This document shows, in pieces, positions 42,628 to 52,234 of a stretch of DNA of 62,934 nucleotides. The notes under the pieces were generated by a model, which saw only the letters and a list, made by a program, of their open reading frames with translations, was not told the origin of the DNA and did not search any database. Every line of letters starts with the position of its first letter. Position 1 is the stretch's first letter. The stretch lies in contig JADGPK010000011.1 in assembly GCA_017882445.1 (NCBI GenBank), positions 1 through 62,934 of the forward strand, written 5' to 3'. A program made the position numbers and the translations under genes. Origin of the DNA: Solirubrobacteraceae bacterium. GTDB lineage: Bacteria > Actinomycetota > Thermoleophilia > Solirubrobacterales > Solirubrobacteraceae.

Positions 42628-45153
42628 ATGGCAGAGCACCGATATGACCCGAGCGAGATAGAGCCGCGCTGGCAGGAGGTCTGGGCCAGGGAGCGCACCT
42701 GGGAGGTATCCAACGATGGCGCAGCCGACGGGCGAGCCGGCCGGAGCAGGGCGGGCGGGCACGCGTCGAGCTCCTATGTGCTCGAGATGCTTCCCTACCC
42801 GAGCGGCGAGCCTCACATCGGCCACCTGAAGTGCTATGCGGTCGGCGACGCGATCGCACACTTCCGCCGGCGGCTGGGCAGCCGAGTGCTCCACCCGATG
42901 GGCTACGACGCTTTCGGCCTGCCCGCCGAGAACCACGCGATCAAGACCGGCGTGCACCCGCGCGAGTCAACCGCCGCGTCGATCGCCTCCTTTCAGCGCC
43001 AGTTCCGCTCCTGGGGGATCTCGATCGACTGGTCGCGTGAGATCGCCACCCACGAACCGAGCTACTACCGCTGGACACAGTGGATCTTCCTCGAGCTGTT
43101 CCGCGCCGGCCTGGCCTACCGCAAGGAGGCGGCCGTCAAGTGGTGTCCCAAAGACCAAACCGTGCTCGCCAACGAGCAGGTCGACGCCGAGGGGCATTGC
43201 GAGCGCTGTGGGGCGTTGGTCGAGGTCCGCCAGCTCGAGCAGTGGTTCCTGCGCATCACCGACTACGCCGAGCGCCTGCTGAACGACCTCGACGCGATCG
43301 AGTGGCCCGAGCACGTAAAGACGATGCAGCGCAACTGGATCGGGCGCAGCGAGGGCGCCGAGGTGACGTTCCGCTGCGAGGAGATCGGCGTGGACTACCC
43401 CGTGTTCACCACACGTCCCGACACCCTGTTCGGGGCGACGTTCTTCGTGATGGCCCCCGAGCATCCGGATGTGATGCGCCTCGCTGCCGGCACCGCCGCC
43501 GAGCAGGATGTTCGCGACTACGTCAACCACGCGCTCAACGAGACCAACGAGGAGCGCGGCAACGCCGAGAGACCGAAGACCGGCGTGTCGCTCGGTCGCA
43601 CGGTGACCAACCCCGTCAACGGCGAGCAGATCCCGATGTACGTCGCGGACTACGTGCTGATGGAGTATGGGACGGGTGCGATCATGGCGGTGCCGGGACA
43701 CGACGAGCGCGACCACGCCTTTGCGCTGGCCTTCGGCCTGCCGATCCGGCGTGTGATCGCGCCGCGCGAGGATGGCTCCGCGACGCAGTCGGGCGAGCAG
43801 GACGAAGGACTGCCCTACAGCGGCGACGGCGTGCTGGTGAACTCGCACGCCGACTTCGACGGGATGGGCAACCGCGAGGCGCTCAGCGCGATCGTCGCGT
43901 GGCTCGACCGCGAGGGGAAGGGTCACTCCTCGATCAACTACCGCCTGCGCGACTGGCTTGTCTCCAGGCAGCGCTACTGGGGCGCTCCGATCCCGATCGT
44001 GTACTGCGAGAGCTGCGGGATGGTGCCCGTCCCGGACGATCAGCTGCCCGTGGAGCTCCCCGATGTCGACGACTACACGCCCAAGGGTCGCTCGCCGCTG
44101 GCCGCCGCCGAGGACTGGGTGAACACCGACTGCCCGGCGTGCGGCGCGAGCGCGCGGCGGGAGACCGACACGATGGACACGTTCGTGGACTCCTCGTGGT
44201 ACTTCCTGCGCTACTGCGACGCCGGCAACGACCGGGCCGCCTGGGATCCGGGCGTGCTGCGCGAATGGATGCCGGTGGACCAGTACATCGGAGGGGTGGA
44301 GCACGCGATCCTGCACCTGATGTACGCGCGCTTCTTCACCAAGGCGCTCGCCGACCTGGGGCATCTCGACTTCCAAGAGCCGTTCGAGGCGCTCTTCACC
44401 CAGGGCATGGTCACGAAGGACGGCTCCAAGATGAGCAAGTCCAAGGGCAACGTCGTCTCGCCGGCAGCGATCGTGGAGCGCGTCGGCGCGGACACGGCGC
44501 GCTGCTACATCCTGTTCGTGGGTCCACCCGACCAGGACGCCGACTGGTCGGACGACGGTGTGGAGGGTATTCACCGTTTCCTCGGCCGGCTGTGGCGGCT
44601 CGCGGCCGAGACCGCCGAACGCGCGGGCTCGCCCGTCGCGGAGTTGACGGCAGGAGCGGCGTCCGCGGGCGACGATCTCGCGCTGCTGCGCAAGACGCAT
44701 TGGACGATCGACAAGGTCAGCGGCGACCTGCGGCGTTTCGCGTTCAACACCGCCATCGCCGCTGTGATGGAGCTGTTGAACGAATGCTCGCGGTTGCGGG
44801 AGTCGGTCGGGCTCGACACGCTGCGCTTCGCCCTGGGCAACGCCGCCTCGCTGCTGTTCCCGTTCGCTCCCCACGTCTGTGCTGACATCTACGATCGTCT
44901 CACCGGTGAGCGCGTGTGGGAGCAGCCGTGGCCGGAAGCCGAGGAGGCGCTCCTGGAGAGCGAGGTCTACGAGCTGGTGTGCCAGGTCAACGGCAAGGTG
45001 CGCGACCGCGTTCAGGCTGGTGCCGACGCCGGCCCGGAGGCGCTCAAGGAGCTGTGCCGGGCCGCGCCGAACGTCAGGGCCCACGTCGACGGCAGGGAGA
45101 TCGTCAAGGAGATCGTCGTGCCCGGCAAGCTCGTGAACCTCGTGGTGCGCTAG
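42628..45153 (+). CDS. leuS: Leucyl-tRNA synthetase
   Basis: An 841-residue class I synthetase. The HIGH-type motif is [15 protein letters not shown]. The zinc-type segment follows ([24 protein letters not shown]). The CP1 editing domain contains [20 protein letters not shown] and [15 protein letters not shown]. The catalytic KMSKS is [10 protein letters not shown]. The C-terminal domain ends in [14 protein letters not shown] 42628 is preferred to an in-frame TTG 6 bases before. No T-box or leader is present in the 13-base gap upstream. An insertion rich in Gly/Arg/Ala lies near residues 28-45. Confidence 0.97.
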   Translation: MAEHRYDPSEIEPRWQEVWARERTWEVSNDGAADGRAGRSRAGGHASSSYVLEMLPYPSGEPHIGHLKCYAVGDAIAHFRRRLGSRVLHPMGYDAFGLPAENHAIKTGVHPRESTAASIASFQRQFRSWGISIDWSREIATHEPSYYRWTQWIFLELFRAGLAYRKEAAVKWCPKDQTVLANEQVDAEGHCERCGALVEVRQLEQWFLRITDYAERLLNDLDAIEWPEHVKTMQRNWIGRSEGAEVTFRCEEIGVDYPVFTTRPDTLFGATFFVMAPEHPDVMRLAAGTAAEQDVRDYVNHALNETNEERGNAERPKTGVSLGRTVTNPVNGEQIPMYVADYVLMEYGTGAIMAVPGHDERDHAFALAFGLPIRRVIAPREDGSATQSGEQDEGLPYSGDGVLVNSHADFDGMGNREALSAIVAWLDREGKGHSSINYRLRDWLVSRQRYWGAPIPIVYCESCGMVPVPDDQLPVELPDVDDYTPKGRSPLAAAEDWVNTDCPACGASARRETDTMDTFVDSSWYFLRYCDAGNDRAAWDPGVLREWMPVDQYIGGVEHAILHLMYARFFTKALADLGHLDFQEPFEALFTQGMVTKDGSKMSKSKGNVVSPAAIVERVGADTARCYILFVGPPDQDADWSDDGVEGIHRFLGRLWRLAAETAERAGSPVAELTAGAASAGDDLALLRKTHWTIDKVSGDLRRFAFNTAIAAVMELLNECSRLRESVGLDTLRFALGNAASLLFPFAPHVCADIYDRLTGERVWEQPWPEAEEALLESEVYELVCQVNGKVRDRVQAGADAGPEALKELCRAAPNVRAHVDGREIVKEIVVPGKLVNLVVR

Positions 45154-45156
45154 CGC

Positions 45157-46170
45157 ATGGCCGAGCTGAAGCCCGTCTATCTCATCCACGGCGACGATCA
45201 CGGAGCGGTCGCCGAGCGCCGCGCCGGGCTGCGCGCCCTGGCGGAAGGCGAGGGGGGGACCGCGAGCGTGGAGCTGCTCGAGGGCACTTCCGCGACGCCC
45301 GCCGGTGTCGCCGCAGCGCTCGCCGCCATGACGCTCTCAATCGGGCGGCGGGTGATCATCGTCGAAGGCGTGGAGCGCTGGCGCCAGGCAGACGTCGAGA
45401 GCGAGCTCTCGAGGGTGATCGCCCAGATGCCACCCGACACCACCCTGGCGATGTTCGCTCGCGAGGAAGCCCGCGCGAAGGTCCCGGCGGCGGTGCACGA
45501 GGCTGTCAAGCGCGCAGGGGGTCAGGTTGTGGCGCAGATGACCGTCAAGCGCTGGGAGCTTGCCAAGTGGGTACGCGAACAGGGTGCGCGCGTTGGTCTC
45601 TCGCTCGACAACGCCGCCGCCACGGCGCTCGTGGCCCAGGTCGGCGAGCGCCAGCAGCGGCTGCTGAGGGAGCTCGAGAAGCTCGCGCTGGAAGGCGACT
45701 TCGAGCAGGGCTCGACCCGGTCGGTGGGGGTGGCGGACATCGAACGCCGCGCCGCTCGCTCTGCCGAGTGGCAGGCGTTCGGACTGGCCGATGCCCTCGT
45801 CGCGGCGGACAGCCGCGAGGCGACCATCTCCTACCTGCGTCTGCGCGCGCAGGGCGAGCGACTGTCAGGGCTCCTCTATCTGATGGCCGGGCGGCTGCGG
45901 GAGGGGCTGGCGATTGCGCTTCGCCTGCGGGCGGGCGAGTCGGTCGCGGAGATCAAGCGTGGACTGCGCATGCCCGCACGCGCCGCCGAGCGGCTCGTGG
46001 CGGATGTGGCACGCACCGAGCCGGACCGGCTGCGCGCGGCCCTGGCGGCGCTCGCCGACCTCGAGCTCGACTCACGCGGAGGCGCGCCGCTGCTCGCGAG
46101 CCGCACGCCCGTGGCAGGGCTGGGCGAGGACACGCTCGCGCAGCGCACGATCGAAGCGATCGCCGGCTAG
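45157..46170 (+). CDS. holA: DNA polymerase III subunit delta
   Basis: A 337-residue clamp-loader delta subunit. The N-terminus KPVYLIHGDDHGAVAERRAGL matches the HolA start. The middle has VIIVEGVERWRQADVESELSRVI, then the lid/collar domain KRWELAKWVREQGARVGLSLDNAAATALVAQVGERQQRLLRELEKLAL. The P-loop is degenerate as expected, since delta does not hydrolyse ATP. It follows leuS by 3 bases. Confidence 0.9.
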   Translation: MAELKPVYLIHGDDHGAVAERRAGLRALAEGEGGTASVELLEGTSATPAGVAAALAAMTLSIGRRVIIVEGVERWRQADVESELSRVIAQMPPDTTLAMFAREEARAKVPAAVHEAVKRAGGQVVAQMTVKRWELAKWVREQGARVGLSLDNAAATALVAQVGERQQRLLRELEKLALEGDFEQGSTRSVGVADIERRAARSAEWQAFGLADALVAADSREATISYLRLRAQGERLSGLLYLMAGRLREGLAIALRLRAGESVAEIKRGLRMPARAAERLVADVARTEPDRLRAALAALADLELDSRGGAPLLASRTPVAGLGEDTLAQRTIEAIAG

Positions 46171-46228
46171 AGTCCGCTCGCCGGATCGCCTCACGGCTCA
46201 GCCGGACCTCGCCGGAGCGCCTACCGGC

Positions 46229-46498
46229 TCAGCTGGTGGTGCCGGCCGCGCGCATGCGGGCCGCGTGTGACTTCTTGCGGGCGCCGGTGTTCCGGTGAAG
46301 CGCGCCGCGCTTGACAGCCTTGTCGATCGTGCTCGTCAGCTCCCTGAGCGTCGAGTCGGCGCCCGACTCATCGCCACTCTCGATCAGCGACTCCAGACGG
46401 CGGAAGTACGTCTTGACCGTGGAGGTGTAGAGGCGGTTCTCCAGACGCTCGCGCTCTGAGCGCAGGATCCGCTTCTTCTGTGAATGGATGTTGGCCAT
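46229..46498 (-). CDS. rpsT: 30S ribosomal protein S20
   Basis: An 89-residue bS20: MANIHSQKKRILRSERERLENR, three basic helices, and KRGALHRNTGARKKSHAARM. Start ATG 46498 matches the family N-terminus. It is convergent with holA and divergent from murJ. Autoregulation of S20 is known in other bacteria but no site is evident here. Confidence 0.97.
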   Translation of the reverse strand: MANIHSQKKRILRSERERLENRLYTSTVKTYFRRLESLIESGDESGADSTLRELTSTIDKAVKRGALHRNTGARKKSHAARMRAAGTTS

Positions 46499-46588
46499 GG
46501 TTCTGTTCTGCGAGGCGCCGAAAGGACCGGCGCGGACGCGCCGAGGACCGCCTTCCGGGGCGGTGCCCCGATCGGTGGTCGGTCGCCG

Positions 46589-46594
46589 TACTAT
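46589..46594 (+). promoter_or_regulatory. Putative -10 box for leaderless murJ
   Basis: TACTAT ends 7 bases before TTG 46602. It lies in the 103-base divergent gap between rpsT and murJ. Confidence 0.5.
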
Positions 46595-46601
46595 AGCGGC
46601 C

Positions 46602-48236
46602 TTGTCCGCCACCGAAGAGCCCGCCGCCGAGGAGCCGCCCGTCCAGGCCCCTCCGGGCGGCGGCGGCGTCGCGCGCAACACCGCGATCTTCGCGATCGCG
46701 ACGGGCTTTTCACGTATAGCGGGTCTCCTGCGGGAGATCGTCGCGGCGAGCTTCTTCGGGACCACGGGTCCGGCGTCCGCCTTCACGATCGCCTTTCAGA
46801 TCCCGAACCTCGTCAGCAACCTGTTCGCCAACGCGGCGCTCTCGGCGGCTTTCGTTCCGGTGTTCACCGACCTGCTCCAGCAGGGCCGGCGCAAGGAGGC
46901 GTTCCGGCTGGCTTCGACGCTCTTGTGGATCATGCTGATCGTCCTCGGTGCGGTCACGGCGTTCTTCATCCTCGCGGCCGGCGTGATCATGCCGCTGTTC
47001 ACGGGCTCCACGTTCAACGGCCCTCTCGACGCGCTGACCGTGGGCCTGTCCCAGATCCTGTTCCCGGTGGTTCTGATCCTCGGGGTCAACGGCCTGCTGG
47101 TGGGGATCCTGCAGTCCTACGACCACTTCACGATCCCTGCGATCTCGCCGGCGGTGTGGAATGTCGTGATCCTCGTCCTGCTGATCGTGCTGCGCCCTCA
47201 CTTCCACGGCGGCTATGAACACGGAGATCAGCTGCACGCGTACGCGATCGCGATCCTGGTGGCGACATTCGTGCAGCTGCTGATGGCCGTCGGGGCCCTC
47301 CGCCGGATCGACTTCCGTCTGCAGTTCGCGATCGATTGGCACGACCCGCGCATCAAGCAGGTCTTCTCGCTGATGCTGCCCGTGACCATCGGCCTGGGAA
47401 TCGTCAACCTCGACCAGCTGATCAACTCGGTCTTCGGCACGCTCGTGTCCAAGGAAGCTCCGCGCGCGATCGATCAGGCCTTCCGGATCTACATGCTGCC
47501 GCAGGGCATGTTCAGCGTGGCGGTCGCGACGGTGCTGTTCCCGACGCTCAGCCGGATGGCGGCGCGCCGGGATGCGGACGGGATGCGCCGGGCGGTTGGG
47601 ATCGGCATGCGCCAGATCAACCTGCTGCTGATCCCCGCCGCGGCGTTCATGATCGTGCTCGCGACGCCGGTCGTGCGGCTCGTGTTCGAACGCGGCCAGT
47701 TCAACCCTCGATCGACCCACATCGTGTCGATCGCGCTGTTCTGGTTCGCCTTCAGCCTGCCCTTCGGCGGCCTGAACCTGCTGCTCACCAGGACCTTCTT
47801 CGCGGTGCAGCGACCCTGGATCCCGACGCGACTGGCGGCGATGAACATCGTGATCGACATCGTCGTCAGCATCGGCCTGTACAAGCCGCTGGGGATCGCC
47901 GGGCTGATCATCGGCACCGTGGCAGCCAACGCGGTGATGACCGCGCTTCTGGTCCACCGCCTGCGGATCGGGTTCAACAGGCGTCTGGAGGGTGCGCAGA
48001 CAACGATGATCACGGCGCGGATCGCACTCGCGTCGGCGTTGCTGGCGGGCGTCTCGTGGGCCTCCTGGAAGCTGCTCGAGTCCGTTCTCGGCGTGTCCCT
48101 GCCCGCTCAGATCGTAAGCGTCGGCGGTGCCGCCGCCGCTGGCCTGTTCGTATACGTTCGCGCGGTGCTGCTGATGCGGGTGCCGGAGGCCCACCAGGTC
48201 AGCCGCCTGATTCGCGCCCAGCTCGGACGCGCCTAG
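46602..48236 (+). CDS. murJ: Lipid II flippase MurJ
   Basis: A 544-residue MOP-superfamily flippase of peptidoglycan precursors. An acidic/proline-rich N-terminus of about 25 residues (ATEEPAAEEPPVQAPPGG) precedes NTAIFAIATGFSRIAGLLREIV. MVIN-type motifs include ASFFGTTGPASAFTIAFQIPNLVSNLFANAALSAAFVPVF. About 14 hydrophobic helices are visible. TTG 46602 is chosen because TACTAT lies 7 bases upstream and an extension to 46488 gives an Arg-rich, unlikely start. It is followed by a perfect hairpin. Confidence 0.92.
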   Translation: MSATEEPAAEEPPVQAPPGGGGVARNTAIFAIATGFSRIAGLLREIVAASFFGTTGPASAFTIAFQIPNLVSNLFANAALSAAFVPVFTDLLQQGRRKEAFRLASTLLWIMLIVLGAVTAFFILAAGVIMPLFTGSTFNGPLDALTVGLSQILFPVVLILGVNGLLVGILQSYDHFTIPAISPAVWNVVILVLLIVLRPHFHGGYEHGDQLHAYAIAILVATFVQLLMAVGALRRIDFRLQFAIDWHDPRIKQVFSLMLPVTIGLGIVNLDQLINSVFGTLVSKEAPRAIDQAFRIYMLPQGMFSVAVATVLFPTLSRMAARRDADGMRRAVGIGMRQINLLLIPAAAFMIVLATPVVRLVFERGQFNPRSTHIVSIALFWFAFSLPFGGLNLLLTRTFFAVQRPWIPTRLAAMNIVIDIVVSIGLYKPLGIAGLIIGTVAANAVMTALLVHRLRIGFNRRLEGAQTTMITARIALASALLAGVSWASWKLLESVLGVSLPAQIVSVGGAAAAGLFVYVRAVLLMRVPEAHQVSRLIRAQLGRA

Positions 48237-48260
48237 CGAGCCGGAGGTGGCGAGCAGAGG

Positions 48261-48284
48261 CCGGGTGGGCCGAAGCCCACCCGG
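48261..48284 (+). terminator. Terminator hairpin after murJ
   Basis: CCGGGTGGGC (48261-48270) pairs perfectly with GCCCACCCGG (48275-48284) across the tetraloop CGAA. The stem can be extended by one G-C pair. It starts 25 bases after the murJ stop. No T-tract. Confidence 0.75.
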
Positions 48285-48498
48285 CATGCGCCCGAACAGA
48301 GATCGCCGCTTACTACTTACGTCCCAGGACTGTGTGTTTCGCCTGGGCGGCTTAACACTCTCGACACCTGGACAGGCCGTCCCCCGAAGGAGACGCGTTG
48401 CCGCGGCTGGATGATCCCTTGTCGAGTTGGCGATCCGCCGGAAGCTCAAGGCTAGCGCTTCGGAGGGGCAGCGCACGGTGCTGTTGGACTCTTCGTTG
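48285..48498. other. Non-coding part of the murJ-lepA gap
   Basis: About 214 bases with no credible gene. A frame from TTG 48398 has a plausible ribosome-binding site (AAGGAG) but its product is Arg/Cys-rich repeats produced by the palindromes downstream. Otherwise nothing recognisable. Confidence 0.6.
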
Positions 48499-48569
48499 CG
48501 GTCGGCGCATGCGCCGACCGGCGGGGCCGCGCATGCGCGGCCCCGGGCAACGCCGCATGCGGCGTTGCC
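48499..48569. repeat. Three adjacent perfect palindromes centred on GCATGC
   Basis: Three loopless perfect palindromes sit next to each other: 48499-48520 (22 bases, left arm CGGTCGGCGCA), 48522-48545 (24 bases, left arm CGGGGCCGCGCA) and 48546-48569 (24 bases, left arm GGCAACGCCGCA). The arm sequences differ but each centre is GCATGC. They end 8 bases before the lepA -10 box, so the third overlaps where the -35 box would be. Confidence 0.85.
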
Positions 48570-48577
48570 TCACCATC

Positions 48578-48583
48578 TATCGT
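48578..48583 (+). promoter_or_regulatory. Putative lepA -10 box
   Basis: TATCGT, the same hexamer as at trigger factor, ends 11 bases before ATG 48595. The predicted leader is about 4 bases. Confidence 0.45.
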
Positions 48584-48594
48584 GACGCGGACCC

Positions 48595-50430
48595 ATGGAC
48601 CAGTCGCACATCCGCAACTTCTCGATCATCGCGCACATCGATCACGGCAAGTCGACGCTGGCCGATCGCATCCTCGAGCTGACCCACACCGTGGCCCCCC
48701 GCGAGATGCGAGCGCAGCTGCTCGACTCGATGGACCTCGAGCGCGAGCGGGGAATCACGATCAAGGCGCAGGCGGTGCGGGTGTTCTTCACGGCCCGCGA
48801 CGGCGAGACCTACCAGCTTCACCTGATCGATACGCCCGGGCACGTCGACTTCACCTACGAGGTCAGCCGCTCGCTGGCCGCCTGCGAGGGCGCCCTGCTC
48901 GTGGTGGACGCCGCCCAGGGCGTCGAGGCCCAGACGGTCGCCAACACCTACCTGGCGATCGAATCGGGCCTCGAGCTGATCCCCTGCCTGAACAAGATCG
49001 ATCTGCCCGGGGCCGAGCCAGAGCGGGTGGCGGGCGAAGTGAGCGACCTGATCGGCGGCCTGCCCGAGGAGATCCTGAAGATCAGCGGCAAGACGGGCGA
49101 GGGCGTGGGCGAGGTGCTCGAGGAGCTGATCGCGCGCGTGCCCGCTCCCTCCGGCGACCCCGACGGTCCGCCGCGCGCGCTCATCTTCGACTCCGAGTTC
49201 GACCAGTACCGCGGCGTCATCGCCTACATCAGGGTCGTCGACGGCGTGTTCCGCAAGGGCGAGCCTATCCGTGCCATGGCCGCTGGCACGGAGGCCGACA
49301 TCGACGACATCGGCTTCTTCAGCCCGCAGATGATGCCCACCGACCAGCTCGCCGCGGGAGAGGTCGGCTACCTGATCACGGGCCTTAAGGACGTCACGCT
49401 GCTGCGTGTCGGCGACACGCTGACGACCCGCGCCAAGGGCAGCAGCTCTGCGAGCCGGTCGGCGTCAGGCGTTGCGACCGAGGCGCTGCCCGGCTACCGG
49501 GAGGTCAAGCCGATGGTCTTCTGCGGGCTGTTCCCGATCGACTCCGACCGCTACCCCGACCTGCGCGACGCGCTCGAGAAGCTGGTGCTCAACGACGCTG
49601 CGCTCTCGTGGGAGCCGGAGACCTCCGACGCGCTCGGCTTCGGCTTCCGCTGCGGCTTTCTCGGCCTGCTGCACATGGACATCGTCAAAGAGCGCCTGGA
49701 ACGCGAGTACGACCTGGAACTGCTCGCCACGATGCCGTCGGTGGAGTTCGACGTGACGCTGACCAACGGGCAGGAGCTCGAGGTGCACAACCCCTCCGAC
49801 ATGCCCGACCCTCCCACGATCGAGGAGATCCGCGAGCCGTTCATCAGAGCCTCCGTGATCGCCCCGAAAGAGTTCGTCGGCGCGGTCATGGAGCTCTGCC
49901 AGGAGCGTCGCGGCGAGCACGCGGGCATGCACTACCTCTCGCCGGAGCGGGTGCAGATGACCTACGACCTGCCGCTGGCGGAAATCGTGCTCGACTTCTT
50001 CGACCAGCTGAAGTCGCGCACGAGGGGATACGCGTCGCTGGACTACGAGCTGAGCGGGATGAAGCCCTCGGATCTGGTCAAGCTCGACGTGCTGCTGGCA
50101 GGCGACACGGTGGACGCGCTGTCGATGGTGGTGCACCGCGACAAGGCGTATGAGATGGGGCGCACGCTGACCGAGAAGCTGCGCAAGCGGATCCCCCGCC
50201 AGCAGTACGACGTGCCGATCCAGGCGGCGATCGGCGCGCATGTGATCGCACGCGAGACCGTCAAGGCCTTCCGCAAGGACGTGATCGCGGGCTGCTACGG
50301 CGGCGACATCACGCGCAAGAAAAAGCTCCTGGAGAAGCAGAAGGAGGGCAAGAAGCGGATGAAGAGGGTCGGCCGTGTGGAGGTGCCGCAGGAGGCGTTC
50401 CTGGCGGTGCTCGAGCTCGGCGAGGACTAG
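48595..50430 (+). CDS. lepA: Elongation factor 4 (LepA), back-translocating GTPase
   Basis: A 611-residue translational GTPase. G1 is [10 protein letters not shown]2 [11 protein letters not shown]3 DTPGHVDF, G4 NKID. The C-terminal LepA-specific domain has [33 protein letters not shown]. Domains II to V are complete. A slightly long Ser/Ala insert ([20 protein letters not shown]) is near residue 285. The 3-base gap to the phosphatase gene suggests an operon. Confidence 0.97.
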   Translation: MDQSHIRNFSIIAHIDHGKSTLADRILELTHTVAPREMRAQLLDSMDLERERGITIKAQAVRVFFTARDGETYQLHLIDTPGHVDFTYEVSRSLAACEGALLVVDAAQGVEAQTVANTYLAIESGLELIPCLNKIDLPGAEPERVAGEVSDLIGGLPEEILKISGKTGEGVGEVLEELIARVPAPSGDPDGPPRALIFDSEFDQYRGVIAYIRVVDGVFRKGEPIRAMAAGTEADIDDIGFFSPQMMPTDQLAAGEVGYLITGLKDVTLLRVGDTLTTRAKGSSSASRSASGVATEALPGYREVKPMVFCGLFPIDSDRYPDLRDALEKLVLNDAALSWEPETSDALGFGFRCGFLGLLHMDIVKERLEREYDLELLATMPSVEFDVTLTNGQELEVHNPSDMPDPPTIEEIREPFIRASVIAPKEFVGAVMELCQERRGEHAGMHYLSPERVQMTYDLPLAEIVLDFFDQLKSRTRGYASLDYELSGMKPSDLVKLDVLLAGDTVDALSMVVHRDKAYEMGRTLTEKLRKRIPRQQYDVPIQAAIGAHVIARETVKAFRKDVIAGCYGGDITRKKKLLEKQKEGKKRMKRVGRVEVPQEAFLAVLELGED

Positions 50431-50432
50431 CG

Positions 50433-50915
50433 TTGCGGCTGCTGTTCGTCTGCCTGGGCAACATCTGCAGATCGCCCACCGCCGAGGGAGTGATGCGCAG
50501 GCTCGTCGAGCAGGCCGGCGTGCAGGATGAGATCGAGCTCGACTCCGCCGGCACGGGCGCCTGGCACGTGGGCAGCGCGCCCGATCGGCGCGCGTGTGCC
50601 GCGGCGCTGGCCCACGGGGTCGTGCTGGAGGGGAGCGCACGCCAGGTCAGGATCGAGGACTTTCACGACTTTGATCTCGTGCTTGCGATGGACAGCTCAA
50701 ACCTGCGCGAGCTCGGAGGACTGGCGCGCGGAGAGCGTGGGTGCTCCCGGGTGAGGAGACTGCGCGAGTTCGATCCCGTCAGCGTCGAGGCCGGCGATCT
50801 GGACGTGCCCGACCCTTACTACGGCGCGAAGGGCGGCTTCGAGGAGGTGTTCGGAATCGTGCGCGCCGCGTGCGTGGGGCTGCTCGCAGACATTCGGATC
50901 GGCGAGCTTCAGTGA
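50433..50915 (+). CDS. Low-molecular-weight phosphotyrosine-type phosphatase
   Basis: A 160-residue LMW-PTP-fold enzyme. The P-loop VCLGNICRSPTAEG carries Cys7 and Arg13, and DVPDPYYGAKGGFEEVF carries the general-acid Asp. TTG start 50433 leads directly into LLFVCLGN. The next gene is a fructosamine-kinase homologue; in bacteria such neighbours have been shown to remove 5-phosphate from protein-bound ribulosamine, so protein repair is a better guess than tyrosine signalling. Confidence 0.9.
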   Translation: MRLLFVCLGNICRSPTAEGVMRRLVEQAGVQDEIELDSAGTGAWHVGSAPDRRACAAALAHGVVLEGSARQVRIEDFHDFDLVLAMDSSNLRELGGLARGERGCSRVRRLREFDPVSVEAGDLDVPDPYYGAKGGFEEVFGIVRAACVGLLADIRIGELQ

Positions 50916-51760
50916 CCCTGCCCGACGGCGCGAGCGACGTGAGGCGCGTCGGCGGCGGGGACATCAACGAGGCCTTCCATGTCGTACTCGCGGGTGGCGC
51001 CGAGGCGTTCGTCAAGACCCGACAGGATGCCGCTCGGGGCGAGTACGCGACCGAGGCCACGGGGCTGGTCTGGCTGGCCGAGGCCGGGGGGCTGCGCACC
51101 CCGCGGGTGCTCGAGATCCACGAGCGCTATCTGGCGCTTCAGTGGGTGTCGCCCGGTCGGCTGGACGCCGCCGGCGAGGAGGAGCTGGGGCGTGGACTGG
51201 CCGAAACGCATGGGGCGGGCGCGCCCAGCTTCGGCGCCTCAGGTGGTGCCTCTGATCGAGCCTGCGGGCCTTCCAGCTTCGGCTCGCTGCGCCTCTCAAA
51301 CGAGCCGACCGCTGACTGGCCCACGTTCTACGCCGAGCGCAGGCTGGGGCCGCTGGCGAGGCTGGCGCGCGAGCGCGGCGTGATGTCGCCCCGCGCGGCG
51401 CAGGCCGTGGGACGGGTGTGTGGGCGGCTCGCCGAGCTCCTCGGAGCAGCCGAGCCGCCCGCGCGACTGCACGGCGATCTGTGGTCGGGCAACGTGATGG
51501 CAGACACCGAGGGGCGCCCGTGGCTGATCGATCCGTCGGCCTACGGGGGTCATCGCGAGGTGGACCTCGCGATGTTGAGGCTGTTCGGGGCGCCCTCCGA
51601 GCGCGTGTTCGCCGCCTACGAAGAGCTAACGCCACTGGCGAGCGGCTGGCGCGAGCGGGTGGAGCTCTACCAACTGCTGCCCCTACTCGTCCACGCGCTG
51701 CTGTTCGGTGGCTCCTACGTGGCGGCCGCCGAAGGCATCGCAGCGCGCTACGCCCGCTGA
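50912..51760 (+). CDS. Fructosamine/ribulosamine kinase family protein
   Basis: A 282-residue kinase of the fructosamine-3-kinase family, which phosphorylates ketoamines on glycated protein so that they fall off. Motifs are GGGDINEAFHVVL (ATP loop), FVKTRQDAARGEYATEATGLVWL (Lys and helix), LHGDLWSGNVM (catalytic loop) and WLIDPSAYGGHREVDLAML (metal DxD-type motif). GTG 50912 overlaps the phosphatase stop by 4 bases, so translation is coupled. Confidence 0.92.
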   Translation: MTLPDGASDVRRVGGGDINEAFHVVLAGGAEAFVKTRQDAARGEYATEATGLVWLAEAGGLRTPRVLEIHERYLALQWVSPGRLDAAGEEELGRGLAETHGAGAPSFGASGGASDRACGPSSFGSLRLSNEPTADWPTFYAERRLGPLARLARERGVMSPRAAQAVGRVCGRLAELLGAAEPPARLHGDLWSGNVMADTEGRPWLIDPSAYGGHREVDLAMLRLFGAPSERVFAAYEELTPLASGWRERVELYQLLPLLVHALLFGGSYVAAAEGIAARYAR

Positions 51761-51829
51761 GGCGAGACGCCCGAGGCGCGGACCCCGCGCTGTTCGGCGG
51801 CGCTGTCCCGCAGCGACGGCGGCGTCGGA

Positions 51830-52234
51830 GTGGGGGATGTGCGCCCCGAGACGGTCTCAGCTCGTCGCCGGCTGTATCTGCTCGCGCGGGTCCTGGTCGC
51901 GCGCCACTACCGCCGGGAGCTCACGCTCGATGTCGTGGCTGGCGCCCTGGCGAGCTCGCCCCGCCAGCTTCAGCGCGCGTACGCCCAGTTCGGCGAGATG
52001 ACGTTTCGCGAGGACCTCTTCGCGCGGCGAATGGCCGCCGCTGCCGATCTGCTGCAAGAGCAGCGCTCGATCCCCGTCGCGGATGTCGCGCGTCTGGTCG
52101 GCTATCGCCAGGCGCCGCACTTCGCGCGCGCCTTTCGTCGTCGCTACGGACTGTCACCCGCCCGCTTTCGTGCCAGCTCGTGTGCCGCTGCGGGCCGCCG
52201 TCAGGCCGCGTCCTGGCCGGGGAGCGCGGGGTAG
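51830..52234 (+). CDS. Stand-alone AraC-type DNA-binding protein
   Basis: A 134-residue protein that is almost only the double helix-turn-helix of AraC/XylS regulators: HYRRELTLDVVAGALASSPRQLQRAYAQFG for the first and IPVADVARLVGYRQAPHFARAFRRRYGLSPARFR for the second. No effector domain is present. GTG 51830 is the apparent start. It converges with, and overlaps by 34 bases, the histidine kinase gene. The last 20 residues are low complexity. Confidence 0.85.
   Translation: MGDVRPETVSARRRLYLLARVLVARHYRRELTLDVVAGALASSPRQLQRAYAQFGEMTFREDLFARRMAAAADLLQEQRSIPVADVARLVGYRQAPHFARAFRRRYGLSPARFRASSCAAAGRRQAASWPGSAG

Noticed and set aside
48398-48682. ORF starting at TTG with AAGGAG upstream of lepA
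   Set aside because: The product is Arg/Met/Cys repeats that only reflect the three palindromes, and it runs into lepA in another frame.
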